This document shows positions 7,041 through 14,700 of a stretch of 28,530 nt of DNA, one piece after another. Location: the NCBI GenBank assembly GCA_964530225.1, contig CAZHBA010000068.1, forward strand, positions 1 to 28,530, given 5' to 3'. The translations under genes and the position numbers were made by a program. The notes under the pieces are model-generated. The model was not told the origin of the DNA. It ran no database searches and saw only the letters and a program-made list of their open reading frames with translations. Origin of the DNA: CAZHBA01 sp964530225. GTDB lineage: Bacteria > Pseudomonadota > Alphaproteobacteria > UBA6615. Numbering within the stretch: position 1 is the first letter of the stretch; every line of letters begins with the position of its first letter.

Positions 7041-8096
7041 TCAATGTCGAGGTTCCGACTCGGTTCTGCCGCACACCGCAGCTTCCTCGAACGTCGCCAT
7101 GCCGGTGTGGCAGGCCACAGCGGCGCGTACAACATTAATTGCCAGCGCTGCGCCCGAGGCTTCACCTAAACGCATATCGAGATCTAGCAACGGACGTTTG
7201 CCCAACTGTTCTGCCAAATTGCGATGCGCCGGTTCCGCCGATAGATGGGCGACTAGGCAATGGTCGAGCAAGACCGGATCGATGGCATGCAGCACCGCAG
7301 CTGCCGCCGTACAGGTATAACCATCGAGCAGCACCGGAACACGCGCTACCCGGGCAGCGATTACGGCCCCGGTAATGGCGGCAATTTCCTGGCCGCCGAG
7401 GCAACGCAAGACATGTAAGGGGTCGGTCATAGCCGCCGCGTTGGCAGCCACGCCATCGCGGACCGCGGTTATCTTTGCGTTCAACGCCGCACCGTTAACG
7501 CCGGTGCCAGGGCCGGTCCAATCCGCCGCATCGCCCCCCAACAGAGCATGGCATATTGCCGCCGCCGCCGTGGTGTTGGCGATTCCCATCTCGCCTAGCG
7601 CCAACAGCTCGATGCCATCTTCGACGGCCATCATGCCGTAGGTGATAGCGCGCGCGCACTCGTCTTCGCCCATCGCCGGGCCTTGGGTAAAATCTTCGGT
7701 CGGCTGATCGAGCGCCATCTCGTAAACCCGCAAATCGGCATCGGCCATGGCCGCTAGTTGGTTGACCGCACCACCGCCGGCTATGAAGTTTTGCACCATC
7801 TGCGCCGTCACCTCAGCCGAATAAGCCGAGACGCCGCGCGCAGCGACACCGTGATTGCCTGCAAAAACGCAGACCCGCGCCCGCTCAACGCGCGGCGGGT
7901 GGCGGCCCTGCCACAGGCAAATCCAACGGGTAATCTCCTCCAGTTGACCAAGCGACCCGGCGGGTTTGGTCAATTGCCCCTCACGCGCGTCGGCTTCCGC
8001 GCCAGCCTCAAGATCCGGCCCTGGCAGACCCACCAGCAGCTGGCGGATTTCATCAAACGTTGCTTCGTCGGGGGCATCGGTCATTATCGTACTCAT
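7041..8096 (-). CDS. cobT: Nicotinate-nucleotide:dimethylbenzimidazole phosphoribosyltransferase
   Basis: The 351-residue product is a complete CobT (named CobU in the Pseudomonas denitrificans scheme, and distinct from the chelatase subunit also called CobT). It transfers phosphoribose from nicotinate mononucleotide to 5,6-dimethylbenzimidazole, making alpha-ribazole 5'-phosphate for the lower ligand of cobalamin. Recognisable segments are FAGNHGVAARGVSAY (about 79-93), GIANTTAAAAICHALLG in the middle, and the C-terminal DMRLGEASGAALA. The last contains E312, equivalent to the catalytic glutamate E317 of the Salmonella enzyme. It is divergent from cobS with 58 bases between the start codons. 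regB follows on the same strand after 59 bases, so cobT-regB-regA could be one transcript. A second in-frame ATG lies at 8084. Confidence 0.96.
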   Translation of the reverse strand: MSTIMTDAPDEATFDEIRQLLVGLPGPDLEAGAEADAREGQLTKPAGSLGQLEEITRWICLWQGRHPPRVERARVCVFAGNHGVAARGVSAYSAEVTAQMVQNFIAGGGAVNQLAAMADADLRVYEMALDQPTEDFTQGPAMGEDECARAITYGMMAVEDGIELLALGEMGIANTTAAAAICHALLGGDAADWTGPGTGVNGAALNAKITAVRDGVAANAAAMTDPLHVLRCLGGQEIAAITGAVIAARVARVPVLLDGYTCTAAAAVLHAIDPVLLDHCLVAHLSAEPAHRNLAEQLGKRPLLDLDMRLGEASGAALAINVVRAAVACHTGMATFEEAAVCGRTESEPRH

Positions 8097-8119
8097 TTGC
8101 GGGTGGTGGGTGTTGCCCG

Positions 8120-8148
8120 TTCCGAAAGGTCGGCAGTTGTCCTATAAC
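8120..8148 (+). promoter_or_regulatory. candidate promoter for cobS in the cobT-cobS divergent gap
   Basis: TTCCGA (8120-8125, a weak -35), a 17-base spacer and TATAAC (8143-8148, five of six matches to the -10 consensus). The predicted start of transcription would fall at about the cobS ATG, implying a leaderless or nearly leaderless mRNA. cobS also lacks a strong ribosome-binding site, which fits but does not prove this. Confidence 0.22.
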
Positions 8149-8154
8149 AAGGCC

Positions 8155-8985
8155 ATGAACGCAAACCCCAAGTCGCCAGGGAGCGAATCCCAAGCCTCGA
8201 ATATCGGCGCGCAGTTCCGTCTCGCCGCCGCATTTTTAACGCGGCTTTCCGTCGATCAAGCCGACGGCACCGATGATGCGGCGCCCACCGACCTCACGGA
8301 GACAATGTGGCTGTTTCCGATTGTCGGTTTTGGCGTCGGCGGCGGCGGCGCAATTGTGCTCGCCCTGCTTTCCTGGGCTAGCGTTCCGACAGCCGTTGCC
8401 GCGACCTTGGCCGTTGGCCTGGTTGTTTGGTTGACCGGAGCGCTGCACGAAGACGGCCTAGCCGACCTGGCCGACGGGTTTGGCGGCGGGGGAACGCGCG
8501 AGCAAAAACTTGAGATTATGCGCGACAGTCGCATCGGTGCCTATGGAATGTTAGCGCTGGCAGTGGTGATTATCACCAAGGTCGCCGCACTGGCTGCCAT
8601 CGCTGCAGTCGATATTGGCGCCGCGGTAGGCGCGCTTATTGCCGCGACAACCTGGAGCCGTTCGATGTTCGCCCCGACCATGCGCTGGCTGCCACCCGCG
8701 CGCGACGACGGTCTGGGTACGTTAGCCGGCACACCGGACGAGGGCGCTACATGGAAGGGACTGGCTTTGGGTGCCTTATTAGCGACACTGGTGCTGATCA
8801 CGCCGGCGGGTAGCGGAGTGCTAATCGTGTTGATCGCTGGCGGGCTGGGCGCTTTCGCTGTCGGCTGGTTGGCGTTGCAGCAGATCGACGGTTATACCGG
8901 CGACGTTCTTGGAGGCGCACAGCAGGTATCAGAAGCTGCGGTCTTAATCGCCGCCAGCGCTGTCATTATGGGAACTACAGCATGA
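8155..8985 (+). CDS. cobS: Adenosylcobinamide-GDP ribazoletransferase (cobalamin synthase)
   Basis: The 276-residue integral membrane protein is CobS (CobV). It joins adenosylcobinamide-GDP to alpha-ribazole or its 5'-phosphate, the last assembly step, at the inner membrane. The N-terminal FRLAAAFLTRL is the usual beginning of the family. The conserved GALHEDGLADLADGFGGG (about residues 99-116) and the following MRDSRIGAYGML carry the acidic residues linked to Mg binding. Several hydrophobic segments follow, including one near the C terminus. The ATG at 8155 was preferred because the frame upstream overlaps the cobT promoter region and coding strand and encodes nothing family-like. The stop overlaps the cobC start by four bases (ATGA), indicating translational coupling. 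No cobalamin riboswitch precedes this gene. Confidence 0.94.
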   Translation: MNANPKSPGSESQASNIGAQFRLAAAFLTRLSVDQADGTDDAAPTDLTETMWLFPIVGFGVGGGGAIVLALLSWASVPTAVAATLAVGLVVWLTGALHEDGLADLADGFGGGGTREQKLEIMRDSRIGAYGMLALAVVIITKVAALAAIAAVDIGAAVGALIAATTWSRSMFAPTMRWLPPARDDGLGTLAGTPDEGATWKGLALGALLATLVLITPAGSGVLIVLIAGGLGAFAVGWLALQQIDGYTGDVLGGAQQVSEAAVLIAASAVIMGTTA

Positions 8986-9659
8986 GTACGCGTACCCGCT
9001 GGTGGTGGGTCCGCCACGCGCCAGTCACCTCAACCGACGGCCGTATATACGGTAATACCGACCCGCCCGCAAACGTCGAAGACCCGCCAACCTATGCGGC
9101 GCTAGCGCGGATGCTACCAGTCGGCAGCGCATTGGTAATTAGCCACTTGCAGCGCACCCACCAAACCGCCAACGCCATCCGCGCCGCCGGTTTGGAACTG
9201 CCCGAACCGATCGTCGAAGAAGATCTGGCCGAGCAGAATTTCGGCGAATGGCAGGGCCGTAAGCGCGAGGACGTCTATGCTGAACTCGACCCCAAGCATC
9301 TGTTCTGGCTGGCACCAGCGCGCACGAGAGCCCCAGGCGGTGAAAGCTTCGTCGATCTGATGGGTCGGGTTGGCGGTGTAATTGAGCGGCTGACCGAGCA
9401 ACACGCTGGACGCAACATTGTTTCTGTCGGCCATGGCGGCACCATTCGCGCGGCCATCGGCCATGCACTGGGTCTGGATCCGGAAATCGCCTTGGCCTGC
9501 CAGATCGACAATTGTTCGGTCACGCGGCTCGATCATTTTGGCCCCACGAACAGCCACCCGGAGGGCGCGTGGGCACTTTTCCACGTCAATCTACTCACCA
9601 CAGCAGAAAGCGTACTGGCGCCCGATCACACCGCCATGCTAGCGTTGCTGCAGCGCTGA
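8982..9659 (+). CDS. cobC: Histidine phosphatase family protein, probable alpha-ribazole phosphatase
   Basis: The 225-residue protein belongs to the phosphoglycerate-mutase-like histidine phosphatases. The phospho-accepting histidine is H12 in WVRHAPV. ISHLQRTHQTANAI (about 50-63) is equivalent to the family's SxxxRxxxTA segment. DLAEQNFGEWQGRKREDV (about 82-99) is typical of CobC-type sequences, and H151 in VGHGGTIRA is the second catalytic histidine. CobC removes the 5'-phosphate from alpha-ribazole phosphate or from adenosylcobalamin phosphate. The assignment rests on the family plus the four-base overlap with cobS. A general sugar-phosphate phosphatase cannot be excluded by motif alone. 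The cobalamin riboswitch begins right after its stop codon. Confidence 0.88.
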   Translation: MSTRTRWWWVRHAPVTSTDGRIYGNTDPPANVEDPPTYAALARMLPVGSALVISHLQRTHQTANAIRAAGLELPEPIVEEDLAEQNFGEWQGRKREDVYAELDPKHLFWLAPARTRAPGGESFVDLMGRVGGVIERLTEQHAGRNIVSVGHGGTIRAAIGHALGLDPEIALACQIDNCSVTRLDHFGPTNSHPEGAWALFHVNLLTTAESVLAPDHTAMLALLQR

Positions 9660-9660
9660 A

Positions 9661-9820
9661 ACAGGGAAGTCCGGTGCGGTTTCGTTTTTACGTAAACAAA
9701 CTAAAACCGGCGCTGCCCCCGCAACTGTAACGGCAAGACCGGGCGTAACACCACTGGCGGCAATCACCGCCGGGAAGGGCGCCACGGACCCGAGACCCGG
9801 AGCCAGGAGACCTCTTCAGC
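9661..9820 (+). ncRNA. Cobalamin (AdoCbl-type) riboswitch aptamer
   Basis: Conserved blocks appear in the expected order: GGGAAGTCCGGTG (9664-9676), CGCTGCCCCCGCAACTGTAA (9711-9730), CCACTGG (about 9751-9757), CGGGAAGGGC (9771-9780), and the B12 box AGCCAGGAGACCT (9801-9813). Together these are diagnostic of the cobalamin riboswitch. It binds adenosylcobalamin or a related corrinoid and lowers expression of the downstream genes. It sits between cobC and cobU, so it should govern cobU-cobW-cobN-cobO-cobQ but not cobS-cobC. Exact ends are approximate. Confidence 0.96.
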
Positions 9821-9832
9821 GCACAACACTAA

Positions 9833-9858
9833 CACCGGCTCCTCGGGTGGAGGGAAGG
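9833..9858 (+). promoter_or_regulatory. Ribosome-binding site of cobU within a short hairpin (probable riboswitch expression platform)
   Basis: The cobU Shine-Dalgarno region GGAGGGAAGG (9849-9858) lies six bases before the ATG. CTCC (9839-9842) can pair with GGAG (9849-9852) around the loop TCGGGT. An alternative helix, CACC (9833-9836) with GGTG (9846-9849), excludes the first. No U-tract terminator is seen between the aptamer and cobU. Control at translation initiation by hiding the ribosome-binding site is therefore the more likely mode. Confidence 0.5.
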
Positions 9859-9864
9859 CGGTCG

Positions 9865-10443
9865 ATGGTCGATGTTTCGTTACAGCCCGCTCAAACGGGC
9901 CTTCTCCCGGCGCTGACGCTAGTGCTCGGTGGTGCGCGCTCGGGCAAGAGCCGCCACGCCGAAGCACTGGTGCTCGCCCATGCCGATGCAATAGGCGCGC
10001 AACCGGTCTATATCGCCACCGCCGAGGCCGACGACAGCGAAATGGCCGAGCGTATCGCCAAACACAAGGCGCGTCGCAGCGACCACTGGCGTAATAGGGA
10101 AGTGCCGTTGGCGATCGCCGAGGTCATTTCCGGTTACGCGGATACCAGGCAACCGATTCTCATCGACTGCCTGACCCTATGGCTAGGCAACATTTTGTTG
10201 GCCGAGCGCGATATCGCGGCGGATATCGCCAACTTTCTCAATTGCCTAGCCAGCGCACCGGGACCGATCGTCTGCGTCGCCAACGAAGTGGGGCTTGGGA
10301 TCGTGCCGGAGTATCCGCTGGGCCGTTCTTTCCGCGACCATGCCGGCCGCCTCAACCAACAGGTCGCCGGTATCGCCGACCGGGTCGATTTCATCGCCGC
10401 CGGTCTACCCATCTCCCTCAAACAACCCCCTAACGCAGGATAG
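9865..10443 (+). CDS. cobU: Bifunctional adenosylcobinamide kinase / adenosylcobinamide-phosphate guanylyltransferase
   Basis: The 192-residue protein (CobP in the P. denitrificans scheme) has the CobU P-loop GGARSGKS at residues 22-29. H67 in RIAKHKARR is equivalent to the histidine that is guanylylated during catalysis, followed by the conserved W-R-N-x-E-V. LIDCLTLWLGN (about 100-110) is the Walker-B-like region, and VANEVGLGIVPEYPLGRSFRDHAGRLNQ is spread over about 136-165. It phosphorylates adenosylcobinamide and attaches GMP to give adenosylcobinamide-GDP, the substrate of CobS. The ATG at 9865 is chosen because GGAGGGAAGG precedes it; a GTG six codons upstream lies inside the regulatory hairpin. 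It is the first gene under the riboswitch. cobW follows after six bases. Confidence 0.95.
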   Translation: MVDVSLQPAQTGLLPALTLVLGGARSGKSRHAEALVLAHADAIGAQPVYIATAEADDSEMAERIAKHKARRSDHWRNREVPLAIAEVISGYADTRQPILIDCLTLWLGNILLAERDIAADIANFLNCLASAPGPIVCVANEVGLGIVPEYPLGRSFRDHAGRLNQQVAGIADRVDFIAAGLPISLKQPPNAG

Positions 10444-10449
10444 GCCCGC

Positions 10450-11472
10450 ATGCGCAAAATCCCCACCACCGTGATCACCGGCTTTCTCGGTGCCGGCAAA
10501 ACTAGTCTAATCCTCCATCTTCTTGAGCACGCCAACGGACAGCGGCTGGCGCTTATCATCAACGAATTTGGCGATCTCGGCATCGACCGCGAAATCGTCA
10601 ACGGTTGCGGCATCGAGAGCTGCGACGAGGACGACGTGGTCGAGCTATCCAACGGTTGTCTGTGCTGCACCGTCGCCGACGACTTCGTGCCCACCATCAC
10701 CGCCTTGCTCGACCGGGCCAACCCGCCCGATCACATCGTCATCGAAACCTCGGGCCTGGCGCTACCCAAGCCGTTGGTCAAGGCGTTCGCCTGGCCTGAG
10801 GTCAAGGCGCGCACCACGGTCGATGGGGTGGTGACGGTGATCGATGCCGCCGCCGTCGCCAGCGGGCGCTTCGCCGACAACCCCCAGGCCGTGGCGGCGG
10901 CGCGTGCCGTAAATCCGTCGCTCGATCACGACAATCCGCTGGAAGATCTATTCGCCGACCAGATCGCCTGCGCCGACCTCATCATCGTCAACAAGACCGA
11001 TCTGCTGAACGGCGCGGGAGACAGCGTCGATACCGCCATTGGCGAATACCGCCGTAGCGGAGTCAAGACCGTAAACGCCGTGCATAGCCAACTCGACCCA
11101 ACGCTGGTGCTCGGCCTCGAAGCGGGCTCCGAAGACGATCTCACCACCCGACCCAGCGTGCACGACGGCAAAGAGGAGCACGATCATGACGATTTCGATA
11201 GTTTTACCGTCTCGCTCGGCCCCATCGACGATCCGGCGCGCCTGGAAGCGCGTCTCGCCGCCGCAGTGGTGGCGCACGATATTTTCCGCATCAAGGGGTT
11301 CATCGATGTCCCAGGCAAAGCTCGGCGGCTAGTACTGCAAGGTGTCGGTGTGCGTTTCCAGAGTTATTTCGATCGCAACTGGCGCACCAGCGAAAAGCGC
11401 CGCAGTGAGCTAGTGGTGATTGGCCGCGCCGGCGTGGACCGCGCCGCCATCGCCGCAACGATTGCCGGCTAA
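10450..11472 (+). CDS. cobW: CobW, G3E-family GTPase and cobalt chaperone candidate
   Basis: The 340-residue protein is a CobW/COG0523 GTPase. It has the P-loop TGFLGAGKTS at about residues 10-19 and the metal-binding CxCC motif C70-L-C72-C73 in NGCLCCTV. The Walker-B/G3 region includes IETSGLALP (about 98-106), the guanine-specificity NKTD lies near residue 181, and the CobW C-terminal domain occupies about 250-340. An acidic, histidine-bearing stretch (EEHDHDDFD, about 242-250) lies between the domains and may add metal ligands. CobW proteins bind Co(II) or Zn(II) in a GTP-dependent way and are thought to deliver cobalt for corrinoid synthesis. Here it lies upstream of cobN under the same riboswitch, which supports a cobalt role rather than the zinc role of some relatives. 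Its stop codon forms TAATG with an open frame that runs through the following repeats. Confidence 0.95.
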   Translation: MRKIPTTVITGFLGAGKTSLILHLLEHANGQRLALIINEFGDLGIDREIVNGCGIESCDEDDVVELSNGCLCCTVADDFVPTITALLDRANPPDHIVIETSGLALPKPLVKAFAWPEVKARTTVDGVVTVIDAAAVASGRFADNPQAVAAARAVNPSLDHDNPLEDLFADQIACADLIIVNKTDLLNGAGDSVDTAIGEYRRSGVKTVNAVHSQLDPTLVLGLEAGSEDDLTTRPSVHDGKEEHDHDDFDSFTVSLGPIDDPARLEARLAAAVVAHDIFRIKGFIDVPGKARRLVLQGVGVRFQSYFDRNWRTSEKRRSELVVIGRAGVDRAAIAATIAG

Positions 11473-11492
11473 TGGCCTATTCACCAAAAAGT

Positions 11493-11599
11493 CTCCTCAC
11501 CCCGGCTCTCCCCCACGTTGGGGAGAGGGGGATGGATTTCGATAGCCCATCTGGACAAAAGCCCTCCCCCTTGATGGAGGAGGGTTTGGGTAGGGGTGA
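11493..11599. repeat. Palindromic intergenic repeat element (two nested hairpins)
   Basis: The ends TCACCCC (11497-11503) and GGGGTGA (11593-11599) are inverted. Inside are the hairpins CTCTCCCC/GGGGAGAG (11506-11513 with 11520-11527) and CCCTCC/GGAGGG (11562-11567 with 11579-11584). Its translation (LTPALPHVGERG..., KPSPLMEEGLGRG...) is the well-known spurious peptide of REP-like intergenic palindromes in proteobacterial genomes. The element is therefore probably a dispersed repeat rather than a gene. It interrupts the otherwise tight cobW-cobN junction. Confidence 0.75.
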
Positions 11600-11655
11600 C
11601 CCCAGCCAAGATCCCAACCAGAGCTTGTTGAGGAACAAAGCCAAGGCAGGCGCGA

Positions 11656-11690
11656 ACACCTCGTCCTCCGACAAGCTCAGGATGAGGTGT
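11656..11690. repeat. Second palindromic repeat, 12-bp stem, directly before the cobN ribosome-binding site
   Basis: ACACCTCGTCCT (11656-11667) pairs with AGGATGAGGTGT (11679-11690) with one G-U pair around an 11-base loop. The core (CAAGCTCAGGATGAGG) is the common proteobacterial palindrome related to CTCATCCTGAGCTTGTCGA, whose translation gives DKLRMR-like peptides. The stem ends three bases before GAGGAA (11694-11699), the probable Shine-Dalgarno sequence of cobN. The element may therefore affect cobN translation or mRNA processing. Confidence 0.75.
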
Positions 11691-11707
11691 CTCGAGGAAC
11701 CGAGTTG

Positions 11708-14700
11708 ATGCACCTGCTAGCCACCACTCCGGGCGCCATCGACGACGGCAGTGAAGCCATCGATCTCGGCCAGACGCCGGGTGATATTGTCGTGCTTAGC
11801 GCCGCCGACACCGAAATCACCTGTCTGGCGGGCGCGCAGGCTACGCGCCAAAACACCGATGCGGCGAGCCCCAGCGTCCGGTTGGCAAATTATTTGCGCC
11901 TCAGCCATAACCTATCGGTCGATTTATACGTCGACCAGGTGATTGCCAACGCCAAGCTGGTGATCGTGCGGCTGTTGGGTGGGCGCGGCTACTGGACTTA
12001 CGGCGTCGACGAAATCTCCGCGGCATGTGCGGTGACGGATATCCCCGTCGCCTTCCTGCCCGGCGACGACCAACCCGACGCCGAGCTCGCCCAACTAACT
12101 ACCCTCGACGAGATTTCGGCTCACCGGTTGTGGCAATTCCTAATCCACGGCGGTAGGGCCAACGCCGAAAACTTCTTGGCCTGCGCGGCGACGCTCGTCG
12201 GCCACGACACCGACTGGAGAGAGCCGGTGCCATTGCTGCGCGCCGGTCTCTATTGGCCCGGCGCAGCGACCCCAACCCTTGCCGACCTGCAACACTCCTG
12301 GCAACCGGATCTGCCCGTCGCGGCCATCGTGTTTTACCGGGCGCTGGTGCAGGCATCTAATTTGGCGGTCATCGACGGTTTGATTTCGACACTGCAAGAG
12401 GCGGGCCTCAATCCACTACCGGTCTACGCCAACAGCCTGAAAGACCCGGTCGCCGCGGCAACATGTGCGAAACTGATGGCCGCAGCCCCGCCCGCAGTGA
12501 TCCTCAACACTACCGGCTTCGCATTGGCCCATCCCGGTGGTGACGCCGACCGTGGGCCTTTCGCCGATACCGACGCTCCAATCCTGCAGGTGGTCTTTGC
12601 CGGTTCCGACGAAGCAAGCTGGCACACCGGCAGTAACGGCCTGACGGCGCGCGACATCGCCATGAACGTCGCCCTACCCGAGGTCGACGGTCGCGTGTTG
12701 GCGCGGGCGGTGTCGTTCAAGGGCCGGGCGTGGCGCGACGCGGCGACCGAGACCGACGTTACGGTCTACCAGCCGCTTGCTGACCGGCTCGCCTTCACCT
12801 CCAGGCTTGCCGCGGCGTGGGCTAAATTGCGGGCAACAGGCACCAGCGAACGCAAGGTCGCTTTGGTTTTGGCCAACTACCCCAACCGCGACGGTCGCTT
12901 GGGCAACGGCGTCGGCCTCGACACACCAGCGGGAACGGTAACGGTGCTGCAGGCTCTCGCCGCTGCCCGTTATCACGTTGTTGATACACCACTCGACGGC
13001 GCGGCGTTGATGGACAAACTCGTCGCTGGGCCGACCAATGCGACAATCATCGGCCGCGATGTTAGCGAGACCTTGCCTTTGCCCGACTATGAACGCTTTT
13101 TCACCGCCCTACCAGTAGCCGTGCGTGAACAGGTCTACGGGCGCTGGGGACCGCCCGAGGCCGATCCGTTCTTCCGCCCAGGCAATACTGAGTGCGGCGC
13201 GTTCGCCATCCCCGCAGTGCGCTACGGCAATGTCACCGTTGGCGTGCAGCCGGCGCGCGGCTATAATATAGATTCGGTGACAAGCCATCACGACCCGGCG
13301 CTGGTGCCACCACACGGCTATTTCGCTTTCTATGCCTGGCTACGCGAGGCGTTCGGCGCCCACGCCATCGTCCATATGGGCAAGCACGGCAATCTGGAAT
13401 GGCTGCCCGGTAAGGCAGTGGCGTTGAGCGCCGAGTGCTTCCCCGAGGCCGCGCTGGGCCCGTTGCCGCATCTCTATCCGTTCATCGTCAACGATCCCGG
13501 TGAAGGTACCCAGGCCAAGCGCCGCGCCGCCGCCGTTATTGTCGATCACCTAACACCGCCGCTCACCCGCGCCGAAACCTATGGCCCGCTGCGCGATCTG
13601 GAAGCGCTGGTCGACGAATATTACGAAGCCGCCAACGTCGATCCACGCCGGTTAGAGGTGCTGCGCCGGCAGATTCTTGACCTAGCACAAGACACCGGCC
13701 TCGACCGCGATCTCGGCTTCGACGGCGATGTGAATAACGACGACGCGCTGACGCGCCTCGACGGATATCTATGTGAACTAAAGGAACTACAAATTCGCGA
13801 CGGGCTACATGTGTTTGGCCGATCGCCCGAAGGCGAGCAACTGACTGATCTTTTGGCCGCTCTAGTGCGCCTACCGCGCAGCGTGGATAACGGTGGCGAT
13901 GCCTCGCTGATACGCACGCTCGCCGACGATCTCGGCCTCGACTTCGACCCCCTCGATTGCAACCTCGGCACTCGATGGCAGGGCCCGAAACCGAAAACCT
14001 TAAACAACGACAGTGTTTGGCGTACCGCTGGCGACACGGTTGAGCGGCTGGAAGCGCTGGCGCGCGCGCTGATCGCAGGCGAGCTTAAACCGGATCCAGA
14101 TTGGACAAGTACGCAAGCAGTGCTCGAACAGCTGGCGCAAACTATCCGCCCGGTGGTAGCGGCGTGCGGCGGAACCGAATTGACCGGATTGCTCACCGGT
14201 CTTGACGGGCGCTTTGTCAACCCAGGCCCTTCTGGTGCACCGTCGCGCGGCCGGACCGACGTCTTGCCCACCGGTCGCAATTTCTATTCCGTCGACACCC
14301 GCACTGTGCCAACCCCGGCGGCATGGCAACTCGGCTGGGTATCGGCACAGTTATTAGTGGAAACCTACGCGCAGGAACATGGTGACTGGCCGCGTGCCAT
14401 GGCGCTGTCGGCCTGGGGCACCAGCAACATGCGCACCGGCGGCGACGACATCGCGCAGGCACTGGCGTTGATCGGCGTCCAGCCCACTTGGGATACCGCC
14501 TCGCGCCGGATCGCCGGTTTCGAGGTAATGCCCGTCTCGGTGCTCGACCGGCCGCGGGTCGACATTACCCTGCGGGTCTCCGGTTTCTTCCGCGACGCCT
14601 TTCCCAGCCTGATTGATCTGTTTGACAGCGCAGTGCAGGCAGTCGCCGAGCAAACTGACGAATCCGCGCACGACAACCCCATCGCCGCCCGCATCGCCAA

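Noticed and set aside
8097..8154. A cobalamin riboswitch in the cobT-cobS divergent gap
   Set aside because: The gap is only 58 bases and has none of the conserved blocks such as the B12 box.
11472..11708. A 78-codon plus-strand frame, and a similar frame on the minus strand, as protein-coding genes
   Set aside because: The peptides are the standard nonsense translations of dispersed palindromic repeats. I keep the plus-strand frame only as a possible coupling device.
13621..14280. A 219-codon minus-strand reading frame inside cobN
   Set aside because: It is antisense to well-conserved CobN coding sequence. Its Ser/Arg/Pro-rich composition has no domain.
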